Below are positions 44,947 to 55,416 of a DNA stretch of 64,000 bases, piece after piece. The stretch is from Pelosinus fermentans DSM 17108 (GTDB taxonomy: Bacteria; Bacillota; Negativicutes; DSM-13327), in contig NZ_AKVN02000001.1 of assembly GCF_000271485.2 (NCBI RefSeq), positions 62,001 through 126,000 of the forward strand, read 5' to 3'. The stretch's first letter is position 1; every line of letters starts with the position of its first letter. The position numbers were made by a program, and so were the translations under genes. Under the pieces are notes generated by a model. It searched no databases, had not been told where the DNA came from, and worked only from the letters and a program-made list of their open reading frames with translations.

Positions 44947-45021
44947 TGGTGACCCGTGGGGGAATCGAACCCCCGTTATCGCCGTGAAAGGGCGGTGTCT
45001 TGACCGCTTGACCAACGGGCC
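44947..45021 (-). tRNA. tRNA-Glu(TTC), second copy
   Basis: Identical to the tRNA at 44525, including the TTTCAC anticodon loop and encoded CCA. Confidence 0.96.
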
Positions 45022-45027
45022 GTAAAA

Positions 45028-45103
45028 TGGTGACCCACCCGCGGCTCGAACGCGGGACACCCTGATTAAAAGTCAGGTGCTCTACCAACTGAGCTAGTGG
45101 ATC
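45028..45103 (-). tRNA. tRNA-Lys(TTT), second copy
   Basis: Acceptor GATCCAC/GTGGGTC, otherwise as the copy at 44605. It is the first tRNA of the minus-strand operon. Confidence 0.96.
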
Positions 45104-45234
45104 ATCTCGCTCTCACAAGATATGATTATATAGGAATATTCGATTACTGTCAACTTCTTTTTATTGTTAATTTCATCTGCTGCGTCAAATAGATCCTATT
45201 TTCGACAAACTATTATTCGATTTTCTGTACTGCC

Positions 45235-46164
45235 TCAATCCGGCGTATTTCCCAAACAGAACTTTCTTTGTTTTTCAATAAAGTCTTCCACGGCATTATA
45301 GCCCGATTTATTGAGTCGGTAATTCATTGCTGCCACTTCAATAATATTAGATAAATTCCGTCCAGGACGGACAGGAATGGTTTTGCAAGGCAGTCCGACT
45401 CCTAAAATCTCATGGTGCTCTTCATCAAGACCCAGACGATCATAAGCCTTGGTTTGATCCCACTCTTCTAACTGAATGACAAGATGAATTTTTTGATTTG
45501 GTCTGACAGCACCAATACCAAACAATGCCTTAACATTTAAAATACCAAGCCCTCTAACTTCCATTACATGACGCAATACTTCTGGCGCCGTACCGGTCAG
45601 TACATTCTCTTCCGTACGGGTGACTTCTACGGCATCATCTGCCACCAGACGGTGTCCCCTTTTAATCAGATCCAGTGCAGTTTCACTCTTTCCGATGCCA
45701 CTTTCTCCAATAATTAAAGTTCCTACACCATGCACGTCCACTAGAACTGCATGAAGAGTCGTACTTGGTGCAAGCTTATGCTCTAGATAATTAGTTAGCT
45801 GAGCAATGAAACGAGTCGTAGCTAAACGGGTACGAAAAACTGGCAATTGGCGGTGTGCCGCCAATTGCAGCCAACGTTCAGGAAGTATAATATTGCGAGT
45901 GATCACTAAACAGGGAAAATGCAGATTAATAAATGACAGCCACCGCTCATTTGCCAAATTTTCGCTTAAGGTCTCTAGAAATGCCGATTCTGCTGTGCCA
46001 ATTACTTGAATGCGCTGCTCATCAAAATGCTGCAGATAACCTGCTAAAGCCAGCCCCGGTCGATTGATGTCAGACACTTCTACCGGAACGTTAAGATTAC
46101 AATTTTTATCCACGACCGTAAGACAAAAAGAATCAACAATTTCTTTTAACAACAAGGCTGCCAT
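45235..46164 (-). CDS. hprK: HPr kinase/phosphorylase
   Basis: A 309-residue bifunctional enzyme that phosphorylates and dephosphorylates Ser46 of HPr and Crh, the key of Firmicutes carbon catabolite control. The P-loop GESGIGKS is at 153-160, followed by LVADDAVEV, and the signature LEVRGLGILNVKALFGIGAV region (MEVRGLGILNVK here) near 205. The RPGRNLSNIIEVAAMNYRL block closes the C-terminal domain. It is 36 bases downstream of purA and probably in the same transcript. Confidence 0.96.
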   Translation of the reverse strand: MAALLLKEIVDSFCLTVVDKNCNLNVPVEVSDINRPGLALAGYLQHFDEQRIQVIGTAESAFLETLSENLANERWLSFINLHFPCLVITRNIILPERWLQLAAHRQLPVFRTRLATTRFIAQLTNYLEHKLAPSTTLHAVLVDVHGVGTLIIGESGIGKSETALDLIKRGHRLVADDAVEVTRTEENVLTGTAPEVLRHVMEVRGLGILNVKALFGIGAVRPNQKIHLVIQLEEWDQTKAYDRLGLDEEHHEILGVGLPCKTIPVRPGRNLSNIIEVAAMNYRLNKSGYNAVEDFIEKQRKFCLGNTPD

Positions 46165-46200
46165 CTATATCACCTACATGCTAAATTATTCCCTTGCTAT

Positions 46201-47487
46201 TTATCCAAAAATCTCGTGCATTACAATGGTCTGATCACGACCAGGACCAACCGATACAATACCAAGCTTAATGTCTGCAACTTCACTTAAACGTTCTAAA
46301 TAAAGACGTGCATTCAAAGGCAGATCAGCATAGTTACGAATGCCAGTGGTATCACTTTGCCAGCCTGGCAGTTCTTCATAGATAGGTTCTACTTCTGCTA
46401 GTGCTTTTAAACTGGCAGGAAACTCTTCCAATAACTTGCCTTTATATTTATAGCCAACACATAACTTTACTGCTTTTAACTCATCTAGAATGTCCAAGCG
46501 AGTGATTGCCATATAATCAATACCACTTAATCGGCCAGCATAACCTACTACACTGGCATCCAGCCAACCGCAACGGCGAGGGCGGCCGGTAACTGTACCA
46601 TACTCATGACCTCTATCTCGGATGTGATCGCCAACTTCATCAAATAATTCTGTAGGGAACGGACCTTCTCCTACACGAGTCGTATAGGCTTTCACTACGC
46701 CAATTACTTTGTCAATTTTAGTAGGTCCAATACCTGCACCTACGCACACTCCGCCAGCAATGGGGTTGGATGAAGTAACATATGGATAGGTTCCATGATC
46801 CAAATCCAATAAGGTTGCTTGCGCGCCTTCAAATAATACTTTTTCTCCATTTTTTAATGCTTTGTTTAAAGCTGCCGATGTATCGCAAACATAAGCACGT
46901 AATTCATCTGCATAACCTAAATATTCTTTTCTTACGGTTTCATAATCAAAGCCTTCCAGACCGTAAACAGCTTTTAGCAAATGATTTTTAGCCTCGAGAT
47001 TTCGCTTGAGTTTATCTGAGAACTCTTCCTCATCCAATAAGTCTACGATACGAATTCCACATCTAGAGTTTTTATCCATATAGCATGGACCAATGCCTCT
47101 TTTGGTCGTACCAATCTTATGATCACCACGATAGGTTTCTTCTGCTTCATCCAATAAACGATGATATGGCATAATAACATGAGCCCGGTTAGAAATTTTT
47201 AAACCTGAGGTATCAATTCCCTGACTCTGCATTCCCTTAATTTCCTTAAGTATGACGCCTGGATCAACTACCACACCATTACCAACAACGCAAGTCTTGC
47301 CTTTATATAAAATTCCTGATGGCAATAGCTGCAATTTAAATTGTTTCCCCTCTACTACCACAGTATGACCTGCGTTATTACCACCTTGGTATCGAGCAAC
47401 AACATCTGCTTTTTCTGCCAAATAATCTACGATCTTTCCTTTTCCTTCATCGCCCCACTGAGTTCCCATTACTACTACTGCTGGCAT
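46201..47487 (-). CDS. purA: Adenylosuccinate synthetase
   Basis: A 428-residue GTP-dependent enzyme converting IMP and aspartate to adenylosuccinate in AMP synthesis. It starts [20 protein letters not shown], with P-loop GDEGKGK and catalytic Asp. [50 protein letters not shown] and [10 protein letters not shown] are all present. The GTG/ATG frame extends upstream to 47562, but the ATG at 47487 has AAGGGTGA and gives the standard N-terminus. It lies downstream of dnaB across a region with DnaA boxes. Confidence 0.97.
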   Translation of the reverse strand: MPAVVVMGTQWGDEGKGKIVDYLAEKADVVARYQGGNNAGHTVVVEGKQFKLQLLPSGILYKGKTCVVGNGVVVDPGVILKEIKGMQSQGIDTSGLKISNRAHVIMPYHRLLDEAEETYRGDHKIGTTKRGIGPCYMDKNSRCGIRIVDLLDEEEFSDKLKRNLEAKNHLLKAVYGLEGFDYETVRKEYLGYADELRAYVCDTSAALNKALKNGEKVLFEGAQATLLDLDHGTYPYVTSSNPIAGGVCVGAGIGPTKIDKVIGVVKAYTTRVGEGPFPTELFDEVGDHIRDRGHEYGTVTGRPRRCGWLDASVVGYAGRLSGIDYMAITRLDILDELKAVKLCVGYKYKGKLLEEFPASLKALAEVEPIYEELPGWQSDTTGIRNYADLPLNARLYLERLSEVADIKLGIVSVGPGRDQTIVMHEIFG

Positions 47488-47615
47488 AATATTCACCCTT
47501 CCCATCTTTTTAAAATACTTTTGCCAAAAGTTCTTTTCTCTCTTTTTAACTTCTGGTATCATTTTACTTTAGAATCTATTTCTACTTATAAACCAAACCT
47601 AATGTACCTAACCAG

Positions 47616-47636
47616 TTATCCACAAACTGTGGATAA
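47616..47636. promoter_or_regulatory. Head-to-head DnaA boxes upstream of purA
   Basis: TTATCCACA (47616-47624) and TGTGGATAA (47628-47636) form a perfect dyad with a three-base spacer, followed by CTTTGTTAATAAG. Both boxes are exact consensus. Confidence 0.6.
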
Positions 47637-47886
47637 CTTTGTTAATAAGTTGTTTATAATTAGGCATGCTTATTTTATCCCTAGACTATAAAATTCACTC
47701 ACCATCTTAGTACTCATTCAATTTAAATTTAAAGTCTAGATTTTTTCCCTCATATAGCATAGCACTTAGTACTAAAAGTGTCAATGTATTTTCGAATGTT
47801 TTTCATGTTTGTCCACCCATTGTTCGGATTTTCTTGCAAAACTTCTATTTATTTTTAATAGAAGTACTGATTTTTCCGCAAAACAT

Positions 47887-47922
47887 CATAAAAATAGAGG
47901 AGATATCATCTACCTCCTCTAT
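47887..47922 (-). terminator. Terminator overlapping the dnaB stop
   Basis: ATAGAGGAG ... CTCCTCTAT, then TTTTTATG on the minus strand. Confidence 0.8.
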
Positions 47923-49253
47923 CCTGGCAATTTCGACAAATCACTAAACTTCGTAAATTGTTTGTGGAAGAATAGTTGAACGGTGTCAACTGGACCATTA
48001 CGATGTTTGGCAATAATAACTTCCGTAATATTTTTCTGCTCACTATCAGGATTGTAATAGTCATCCCGATAGAGAAAAGCCACAATATCCGCATCCTGTT
48101 CTAATGATCCAGATTCTCGAAGATCGCTCAGCATCGGTTTCTTTACCTGTCTGGACTCTACACTACGACTAAGCTGAGACAAGGCGATAACAGGGACATT
48201 AATTTCCCTGGCCAAAGCCTTTAGAGAACGGGAAATTTCTGAAATCTCCTGCTGACGATTCTCGCTCCCTTTCCCCTTTCCACTGCCTTGCATAAGCTGC
48301 AGATAGTCAATAATAATTAAGCTCAAGTTATGCTCTATCTTTAAGCGTCTTGCTTTTGAGCGCATTTCCATTACGGTAATACCTGCTGTATCATCGATAA
48401 AAATAGGTGCTGCAGACAATCTGTCTGCCCCGCTGACGAGTTTCGTCCAATCTTTAGCTTCCAGCTCACCAATTCGCAATCGCTGAGAATCAATGGCGGA
48501 TTCTGCACACAACATACGTTGAACCAATTGCTCTTTGGACATTTCCAGACTGAAGAATGCCACTGCCTTTTTCTCGGCAATTCCAATATGCTGGGCAATA
48601 TTCAGTACAAACGCCGTTTTTCCCATACTCGGACGAGCTGCGATCAGAATCAAATCAGAGGGCTGCAGACCTGAAGTTAGCTTATCTAAGTCTTTAAATC
48701 CAGTGGAAAGACCGGTTATACTGCCTTTTGAAGCATATAGCTGTTCAATTTTATTAAATGCATCAAAGATAATACTCTTAATGGGAGTAAATTCTCCCCC
48801 CATTTTTCGGCTGGATACAGATAGTATCATTTTTTCAGCGCTATCTAAAATAGTAGCTACTTCTTCACTGCCTTCATATCCCATGCCGGCAATATTGGTA
48901 GCAGCGTTAATCAATTGACGCAGCAGTGCTTTTTCTTCTACGATTCTTGCATGATACAATACATTAGCAGCAGTCGGTACACTATTTGCCAGGGAGGTTA
49001 CATAAGCAATCCCGCCCGCTGCTTCCAGCTTGTCTTCTTTGCGCAGAAACTCAATAACAGTAACCATATCCACTGCATCATTTTTATTAAAAAGTTCCAG
49101 CATAGCATTATAGATTAAGCGATGAGCTTCGCGATAACAATCTTCCGGCCGCAATAACTCAGCAACCTTAGAAATTGCCTCCCGCTCAATCAGCATGGCG
49201 CCAAGTACTGCCTGCTCAGCTTCCATATTTTGTGGTGGTATTCTATCTAACAA
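47919..49253 (-). CDS. dnaB: Replicative DNA helicase
   Basis: A 444-residue hexameric 5'-3' helicase (named DnaC in Bacillus). The N-terminal helical domain starts RIPPQNMEAEQAVLGAMLIE; the RecA-like domain has Walker A ARPSMGKTAF (205-213 region), Walker B LIIIDYLQLMQG, the DnaB signature ALSQLSRSVESRQVKKPMLS and a C-terminal FLYRDDYYNP. No intein is present. It lies 24 bases after LonC, a typical Negativicutes order. Confidence 0.96.
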   Translation of the reverse strand: MLDRIPPQNMEAEQAVLGAMLIEREAISKVAELLRPEDCYREAHRLIYNAMLELFNKNDAVDMVTVIEFLRKEDKLEAAGGIAYVTSLANSVPTAANVLYHARIVEEKALLRQLINAATNIAGMGYEGSEEVATILDSAEKMILSVSSRKMGGEFTPIKSIIFDAFNKIEQLYASKGSITGLSTGFKDLDKLTSGLQPSDLILIAARPSMGKTAFVLNIAQHIGIAEKKAVAFFSLEMSKEQLVQRMLCAESAIDSQRLRIGELEAKDWTKLVSGADRLSAAPIFIDDTAGITVMEMRSKARRLKIEHNLSLIIIDYLQLMQGSGKGKGSENRQQEISEISRSLKALAREINVPVIALSQLSRSVESRQVKKPMLSDLRESGSLEQDADIVAFLYRDDYYNPDSEQKNITEVIIAKHRNGPVDTVQLFFHKQFTKFSDLSKLPG

Positions 49254-49277
49254 TCAGCTTGCCTCCTCCCCATCTTG

Positions 49278-51206
49278 CTATGCACTTTTTTGCTCTGTAT
49301 CAGACAATAGAATGGCTAGTGCTTCTTCTACGTTATCTACAGGACAGATTTCTAAGCCCAAATGCCCTTGGGGAATATCTTTTTCATTTTCTTTCGGAAT
49401 AATCATAGTCGTAATACCGGCCTGCTTAGCACCATAGGCTTTCTCAAAGACACCACCGACAGCCTTCACTTTACCCTGAATGGAAATTTCACCTGTCACT
49501 GCAACATCCTGGCGAATGGGACGCTCGGTAATAGCAGAAATAATTGCCGCCAAAATGCCCGTCCCAGCGGAAGGACCATCAATGCGTCCGCCGCCAATAA
49601 TGTTGATGTGAATGTCATAGTTGCCTAAATCTTCACCTGTTATCTTTCTGACTACAGCCGCAGCATTAAAGACCGAATCTTTCGCCATACTGCCCGCTGT
49701 ATCATTAAAGCGCATACGTCCCTTACCCTTTTCTCCTGCTGCAAAGGATACAGCTTCAATTTCTAATACAGAACCAAGATAACCAGCCACACCCAGACCA
49801 AAGACTTTACCAACTTCACCAATATTAGCCGCCTTAAGATTTACAAAAGGAGTTAGACGGCTAACCTGTACTACTTTATATACATCCTCATGAGTAATGA
49901 CGACCTTTTCCTGATCACTGGACCGATATAAAGCGATACCAAAGGCATCGGATAAGATATTAACAGCCTTACGGCCTTCAATGGTATATTCACTAATCAA
50001 AGCAGCTACATCAGATTCTAAAGCCACATCTAATTTGACTGCCGCATTATAAACAATTTCTTCTATATGCTTTGGCGTCAAAGGCTCGAAGTAAATTTCA
50101 GCACAGCGTGACCGTATCGCAGGATTAATTTCCGACGCATCTCTTGTGGTCGCACCAATCAGAATAAAATCGGCGGGCGCACCATCTTCAAAAAGCTTTC
50201 TAATGTACTTGGGAACATTCGGATCAGAAGGATCATAATAGGCGGATTCAAAAGATACTCGCTTGTCTTCTAATACCTTTAGCAGCTTATTTTGTAGCAT
50301 TGCATCCATTTCACCAATTTCATCAATAAATAAAATACCACCATGAGCATCTGTAGCTAAGCCTGGCTTCGGTTCTGGCACACCCGTCTCAGCTAAATCT
50401 CGCCGCGCTCCTTGGTAAATAGGATCATGAACAGAACCCAAAAGAGGGTTGGTCATCCCTCGGGAATCCCACCGCAATGTGGTTCCGTCCACCTCGATAA
50501 AAGGAGCCTCTTGTGCAAATGGCGTAAATTTAAGCGCCTTTGCCGCTTCTAATACTAAGCGGGCAGCCGTTGTTTTACCAACCCCCGGCGGACCATAAAG
50601 AATCAGATGCTGAGGATAGGGTGATGCCAATTTAGAACGAAGGGCATCTACAGCTCTTTCTTGCCCTACAATTTCCCCTAATGTTTCTGGACGAGTGATC
50701 TCCATAGCTGACTTAGTCAGCTTTTTCTGCTCTAACACTTCCAGCATGGCATATTTTTTTAAGGTTTGAGGATTCTCAACATTGTTTTCTTCCTCTTTGA
50801 GAACCTGCATTTTAATTTCTCTTACATACTCTTGATGGCGTTCTTCCATCTTATCATTAATCTTCTTTTCTAACCGATCTTCCAGGGACCGACGAGCCAT
50901 TAAACTAGCTATCTCTTCTTCAATCGCAACTAAAATTGCCGGTATCTCTTGCAATGTAGGTATTTTTTCCATGGTTGGATCTTCAAATACCAGCTTTTGC
51001 AGCGCTAATACTCGCTCACCTGTGTTTTCAGAATTCATTAAAGATAAAGCATCTAGTTTTACAGCTTTTAGCACCACTTTATCTGGACCAAAAATACCTG
51101 CATACATTTCATATAATGCTGTTGTTTGGTGCTTCAGCTGTTCATTGACCCTTGCCCTGCTAGGCAACGGCCGTCTAGGAATAAATTTGTTAAAAAAGTT
51201 TTTCAT
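49278..51206 (-). CDS. LonC-type ATP-dependent protease
   Basis: 642 residues from the ATG at 51206 (AAAGGA upstream; the frame is open to 51251). The N-terminal helical/coiled-coil region (about 60-170) replaces the Lon substrate domain. The AAA+ module has Walker A GPPGVGKTT, Walker B GGILFIDEIGEM and a sensor region IGATTRDASEINPAIRSR. The C-terminal protease has catalytic Ser546 in GPSAGTG and Lys594 in YGAKQAG, the Ser-Lys dyad. This matches the spore-associated Lon C subfamily of Clostridia and Negativicutes; exact substrates are not known. Confidence 0.93.
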   Translation of the reverse strand: MKNFFNKFIPRRPLPSRARVNEQLKHQTTALYEMYAGIFGPDKVVLKAVKLDALSLMNSENTGERVLALQKLVFEDPTMEKIPTLQEIPAILVAIEEEIASLMARRSLEDRLEKKINDKMEERHQEYVREIKMQVLKEEENNVENPQTLKKYAMLEVLEQKKLTKSAMEITRPETLGEIVGQERAVDALRSKLASPYPQHLILYGPPGVGKTTAARLVLEAAKALKFTPFAQEAPFIEVDGTTLRWDSRGMTNPLLGSVHDPIYQGARRDLAETGVPEPKPGLATDAHGGILFIDEIGEMDAMLQNKLLKVLEDKRVSFESAYYDPSDPNVPKYIRKLFEDGAPADFILIGATTRDASEINPAIRSRCAEIYFEPLTPKHIEEIVYNAAVKLDVALESDVAALISEYTIEGRKAVNILSDAFGIALYRSSDQEKVVITHEDVYKVVQVSRLTPFVNLKAANIGEVGKVFGLGVAGYLGSVLEIEAVSFAAGEKGKGRMRFNDTAGSMAKDSVFNAAAVVRKITGEDLGNYDIHINIIGGGRIDGPSAGTGILAAIISAITERPIRQDVAVTGEISIQGKVKAVGGVFEKAYGAKQAGITTMIIPKENEKDIPQGHLGLEICPVDNVEEALAILLSDTEQKSA

Positions 51207-51269
51207 ATAATAGTCCTTTCTATAATCCCCGTTAGAGGACAGCAAAAGCATACATAACCAATGCTCTTG

Positions 51270-51716
51270 CTATTTAGCAATAATGTGTACCTGTATCTTA
51301 GCACTAATCTCAGGGTGCAGTTTAATGGATACAGGGTATGTACCTAATGCTTTGATCGCATCTTTCAAATCAATTTTGCGTTTATCCATTTCGATTTTAT
51401 GTTGAGCATAAAGAGCATCGGCAATATCTTTACTCGCAACAGAACCAAATAATTTGCCGCCTTCGCCCATTTTCACACCAATGGTTACTTCGACTTTGGA
51501 CATTTGCGCTGCTAACAGATTGGCTTCATCCAGTGCTCTTTGCTGCTTGCGTTCTTCTGATGCCTTTTGCTGACTTGCCTGATTGACATTCGAAGCAGTT
51601 GCAGGTATCGCTAATTTCTGCGCTAATAAATAATTCCGAGCATAGCCTTCTGAAACCTCTATAATATCGCCTTTTTTGCCTAATTTTTTAACCTCTTGCT
51701 GTAGAATTACTTTCAT
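51270..51716 (-). CDS. rplI: 50S ribosomal protein L9
   Basis: 148 residues starting MKVILQQEVKKLGKKGDIIE and VSEGYARNYLLAQKLA, the L9 N-terminal rRNA-binding domain. A long connecting helix follows, then the C-terminal domain with VGVKMGEGGKLFGSVASKDI (TIGVKMGEGG here) and LHPEISAKIQVHII. The ATG at 51716 is the canonical start; GTG 51725 is less likely. It overlaps the gdpP stop by 29 bases, so the two are coupled. Confidence 0.96.
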   Translation of the reverse strand: MKVILQQEVKKLGKKGDIIEVSEGYARNYLLAQKLAIPATASNVNQASQQKASEERKQQRALDEANLLAAQMSKVEVTIGVKMGEGGKLFGSVASKDIADALYAQHKIEMDKRKIDLKDAIKALGTYPVSIKLHPEISAKIQVHIIAK

Positions 51717-53694
51717 TTTCTGCACTCTCCTCTATATATTTTGCGCTCAGTTCTATCACTTGGCGCTTTACTTCCTCCATAGTACCTTTTTTAACCTGAG
51801 CACCAGCTACTGTCTGGTGTCCGCCGCCGCCCAGCTCTTCCATAATAACTTGTACGTTGAAAGCTCCGTTGGATCGTGCGCTAACGCCGATGCCGCCATC
51901 TTCAAGAAAGAACAATACAAAGCTGATTTGTACTCCTTCTACTCCCAGCAGCATATCAGCAACTTGGGCTGCTACAATTTGAGCATTTTTTATATTATCG
52001 GGACAACCTGCTACAACTACACCGCCAGGTAACATGATTGCCTGATTCAAAATTTCAGCCCGTGACTTAACGGTCTCAAAGTCTAAACGGAACATTTGAC
52101 GAACTAAAGCCGGATCAGCTCCTGAACGCCTTAAATAGGCTGCGGCATCAAAGGTACGCACTCCACTTTGTACCGAAAACTGCTTCGTATCAACAACAAT
52201 GCCAGCATACAAGGCCGTGGCATCCATTTTATTAAACTCTAGGTAATCATCAAAGTACATCAGCAGTTCTGTAACCAATTCACAAGTAGAAGACGCTGAT
52301 GGTTCAAGGTATACTAATAGCGGATTTGCAATGAATTTTTCAGAGCGGCGATGGTGATCAATGACAACCACCCGATCGACTTTACTTAATAATTCTGGTG
52401 CTGCAGATAATTCTGGATGATGAACATCCACTACAAAGAGTAAGGTTTGGGGCGTGATCAGCGGCATCGCCTGAGCTGATGTGATAAATAAATCTTGATA
52501 TTCTTCATAATCGGCCAAGATTTCCTGCAGCTTACTTAATGAAACCCCTGGCTGGCTAACGACGATGTGCAATTCTTTTCCTAAATGGCGAGCCATAATA
52601 CCCACGCCTATAGCAGCACCTAAGCTGTCAAAATCCTCATTGGTATGACCCATGACCAGAACCATATCCGCATCATCAATAATCTCCCGCAATGCCTGGG
52701 CTACAATCCGTGCCTTAACTCTTGTATTTTTTTCTACAGCCTTTGCTTTGCCTCCATAAAATTGCAGCTTGCCTCCTACATGAACAGCCACCTGATCGCC
52801 GCCTCGGCCTAATGCCAAATCCAGACCGGCTTGGGCCCGTTCTCCCAATATAGCTACAGAATCTTCATCAGCTGCAACTCCCATACTTAAGGTCACGGGA
52901 ATTTTATTGCCAATATGAATGGCACGTACCCGATCAAGAATGTCAAACTTCTCCTGCAGGCATTTATTTAAGTTCTGCCGGTTAAGCACCGCAAGATACA
53001 TGTCGTCTGCATATTTCTTTAATACAGCCTCATTCTCTGCCACCCATTCTGCGAGAAGCTTATTGACTTCTGCGACTACAGACGTTCGCTGACCTTCACT
53101 CAATCCTTGCAATACATCATCATAATTATCAATTTGGATGTAAGCCATAACCGGTACAGAATTTACACATTCAGCTCTTACTGTTTCACTGGCTGTAATA
53201 TCACTAATATAAGCAATCGTTAACTCTTCATGATCCATTTTATGAATTACCGGCTCATGAATCACATCATAATATTTATCCTCTGTCGAAAATACTTCCC
53301 GACCGGATTTGCCCCATACCTTATCCAAAGGAAATTCGGGACAAATATCCATAATTGACTCTCCTAGTACGACCTCATCACCAAACCAGTCACTAAGAAC
53401 ATCATTATGCCAATACAATTTTCCCTCTTTGTCAATGATCATCATAACCAAAGGCAAACTTTTCAACGCGTAGGATGCTCCCTCTTCAATGCAGTTACTC
53501 ATCGTATATAAGTAGCTGTCCAACGCCTTCTGCCGCTCTTTGTGGCGCTCGCGCCCATATAAATACAAAGAGCCTAACAAAATTGCACCTAATACTGCTA
53601 CATAGGGATTATAAAAAACAATCACCACTAATAAAGCTGTGGCAACAGCAAGATAAATTCTTGTATCAAACCAAAAAGACGGACCTTGCGGCAT
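51688..53694 (-). CDS. gdpP: Cyclic-di-AMP phosphodiesterase GdpP (DHH/DHHA1)
   Basis: 668 residues from the ATG at 53694 (AAGGAGGAG upstream). Two N-terminal TM segments (about 12-30 and 32-48), a degenerate PAS domain, a degenerate GGDEF-like domain, then a DHH domain (MVLVMGHTNEDFDSLGAAIG and VVVIDHHRRSEKF) and a DHHA1 domain with SARSNGAFNVQVIMEELGGG then GHQTVAGAQV. It hydrolyses c-di-AMP to pApA and controls wall and osmotic homeostasis. Gene order gdpP-rplI-lonC-dnaB is conserved among Firmicutes. Confidence 0.95.
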   Translation of the reverse strand: MPQGPSFWFDTRIYLAVATALLVVIVFYNPYVAVLGAILLGSLYLYGRERHKERQKALDSYLYTMSNCIEEGASYALKSLPLVMMIIDKEGKLYWHNDVLSDWFGDEVVLGESIMDICPEFPLDKVWGKSGREVFSTEDKYYDVIHEPVIHKMDHEELTIAYISDITASETVRAECVNSVPVMAYIQIDNYDDVLQGLSEGQRTSVVAEVNKLLAEWVAENEAVLKKYADDMYLAVLNRQNLNKCLQEKFDILDRVRAIHIGNKIPVTLSMGVAADEDSVAILGERAQAGLDLALGRGGDQVAVHVGGKLQFYGGKAKAVEKNTRVKARIVAQALREIIDDADMVLVMGHTNEDFDSLGAAIGVGIMARHLGKELHIVVSQPGVSLSKLQEILADYEEYQDLFITSAQAMPLITPQTLLFVVDVHHPELSAAPELLSKVDRVVVIDHHRRSEKFIANPLLVYLEPSASSTCELVTELLMYFDDYLEFNKMDATALYAGIVVDTKQFSVQSGVRTFDAAAYLRRSGADPALVRQMFRLDFETVKSRAEILNQAIMLPGGVVVAGCPDNIKNAQIVAAQVADMLLGVEGVQISFVLFFLEDGGIGVSARSNGAFNVQVIMEELGGGGHQTVAGAQVKKGTMEEVKRQVIELSAKYIEESAENESNSTARG

Positions 53695-53735
53695 AAACAA
53701 CTCCTCCTTGAAGGCTAATCTCACACATCCATTCT

Positions 53736-54698
53736 TTACTCTTTGGATTGAGGCCCTCGCAAACGTCGATAATCCATAACCATATCAATTGCACCCGCAA
53801 CTATCAAGATCTGCGCAAAAAAACCATTTGTCAATATCAAGAACAGTATAAGTCCTTTAATCATTTTTGACAAATTGTATTTATCGGCAAAGTAGTTAAA
53901 TAACGCCAAACCTTGCACTAAAATAAGGGTACTCGTGATCACTTGAAGATTCATGCCAACCTGAGTCAACAAGCTGATTTCCCTGCTGTTACCCCAATAG
54001 ATCATGACTAAGGCTAATGCAAAAAGGTACACAATGTGATATGGCAAGGACCATTCTTTAAATGCTGGAAAGTTAGGAACATTATGCCCCAGCTTTCTTA
54101 ATACCGTTTTGGCAATCAGAAAATTTAGCCACGTATCAAGTACCGACGCCATAATAAAACCTGCCGGTAATATAATCTTCATTAATTCAATCATGGACTT
54201 CATAGACTCAGACATCTTAGCCAGTTCCTGCTCTGCCATACCAAAGTCCCGGTATACTTCAATGGCCTGGGCTACAGCATTATTCATTACATCAGTTTGC
54301 ATAGTAAGAGGATTCACACCGAGTACCAATGCGCTGATCGTCAATAATGCAGCTTTAGAAACCAAAGAAGCAGCCGTTCCCCACAACATGGTTTTAACAG
54401 CACTAAAATTCATACGAAAGGCATAGCCTAACACAATACCAATTAAACCAAATCCAACAACCACACTAAGAGAATGCAGCGGATGCATTAACATGGCGAT
54501 CATAACACCAGAAACAACTGTCGCCATAATGCTCCACTTATAGCCATGACGAACACCTAATAAAATAATGGGCACGGGCCACATTAAATTAACAAAAGGT
54601 CCAATCAGAGGAAGATAAGCACTAATCAAGGCAAATAGTATGGCAATCCCTGATAATATCCCACCCTCTACCATAGGCCTGAGCCGTGTCTGTCTCAT
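53736..54698 (-). CDS. YybS-family membrane protein (DUF2232)
   Basis: 320 residues with about eight transmembrane helices. The opening MVEGGILSGIAILFALISAY and PFVNLMWPVPIILLGVRHGY are the DUF2232/YybS pattern. It is related to S-component-like integral membrane proteins, but substrate and function are unknown. It sits between the MazG-like gene and gdpP, as in Bacillus and other Firmicutes. GGGGTGA precedes the ATG. Confidence 0.9.
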   Translation of the reverse strand: MRQTRLRPMVEGGILSGIAILFALISAYLPLIGPFVNLMWPVPIILLGVRHGYKWSIMATVVSGVMIAMLMHPLHSLSVVVGFGLIGIVLGYAFRMNFSAVKTMLWGTAASLVSKAALLTISALVLGVNPLTMQTDVMNNAVAQAIEVYRDFGMAEQELAKMSESMKSMIELMKIILPAGFIMASVLDTWLNFLIAKTVLRKLGHNVPNFPAFKEWSLPYHIVYLFALALVMIYWGNSREISLLTQVGMNLQVITSTLILVQGLALFNYFADKYNLSKMIKGLILFLILTNGFFAQILIVAGAIDMVMDYRRLRGPQSKE

Positions 54699-54702
54699 TC
54701 AT

Positions 54703-55011
54703 TCACCCCTTTTGGCGGAGATGACGCTGGTACTCACTAGAGTCACCAAACCATTTCTCCACTTCTCGTTCTTTTTTTATATCTTGCTCTACTTGCATTA
54801 AAACCGACTTATCTAATGATTCAAAGCTAATCCCCAGTCGTCTTCCTAAAATATAGCAAGAAACGACTACGGCAGCCAATCCTTCAGCAATCGCCTGTTC
54901 ACTATTCTTTGCCATGGCTTGGTATAGTTGACCAATATGGGTAATCAACTCTGCCTTTAGCCACTCTATCAAACGCATTTTGCGTAAAATATCCGACTCA
55001 TTCGAAAACAA
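54703..55011 (-). CDS. MazG-like family protein
   Basis: About 102 residues of the MazG-like family (all-alpha NTP pyrophosphohydrolase-related). It has DILRKMRLIEWLKAELITHI and a helix SEQAIAEGLAAVVVSCYILG, with the acidic pattern typical of the group reduced; catalytic activity is doubtful. The start is uncertain: TTG at 55011 has GGGGGGAG eight bases upstream, and GTG 55020 overlaps that site. It precedes yybS by four bases. Confidence 0.8.
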   Translation of the reverse strand: MFSNESDILRKMRLIEWLKAELITHIGQLYQAMAKNSEQAIAEGLAAVVVSCYILGRRLGISFESLDKSVLMQVEQDIKKEREVEKWFGDSSEYQRHLRQKG

Positions 55012-55136
55012 AACAGCCACTCCCCCCCTTTTTACTATATCTGATATAGTATTCGCAAATCAATAGTCTGTTTCCTGCTTTATCATAAAGTATATCCCAG
55101 ATAAGAAGTTACGATGATCCATTCTTAGCAGAATAA

Positions 55137-55167
55137 AATAAAAGAGAGGTTACGTAACCTCTCTTTT
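55137..55167 (-). terminator. Terminator after rpsR
   Basis: A perfect palindrome AAAGAGAGGTTAC / GTAACCTCTCTTT, then T-rich sequence on the minus strand. Confidence 0.85.
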
Positions 55168-55170
55168 GTT

Positions 55171-55401
55171 TTATTCTGCTGTGAATGGCAACAATGCAAC
55201 AATACGTGCACGTTTTATCGCCAAAGTAACACTACGTTGATGTTTTGCGCAGTTACCAGAAATACGGCGAGGCAATATTTTGCCGCGTTCCGTAGTGTAA
55301 CGACGGATTTTACCAACTTCTTTATAATCGATCGTTTCTACTTTATCCACGCAGAAACTGCAAATCTTTTTCTTAGGTTTTCTTCCTCTTTCACGTTTCA
55401 C
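55171..55401 (-). CDS. rpsR: 30S ribosomal protein S18
   Basis: 76 residues: basic N-terminus [20 protein letters not shown] with a CxxC pair, then [20 protein letters not shown] and [20 protein letters not shown], all S18 signatures. GTG start at 55401 after GGGAGG. The two further cysteines are reduced to one, giving a partial zinc-type (C+) N-terminus. Confidence 0.96.
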   Translation of the reverse strand: MKRERGRKPKKKICSFCVDKVETIDYKEVGKIRRYTTERGKILPRRISGNCAKHQRSVTLAIKRARIVALLPFTAE

Positions 55402-55416
55402 TGATAATACCTCCCT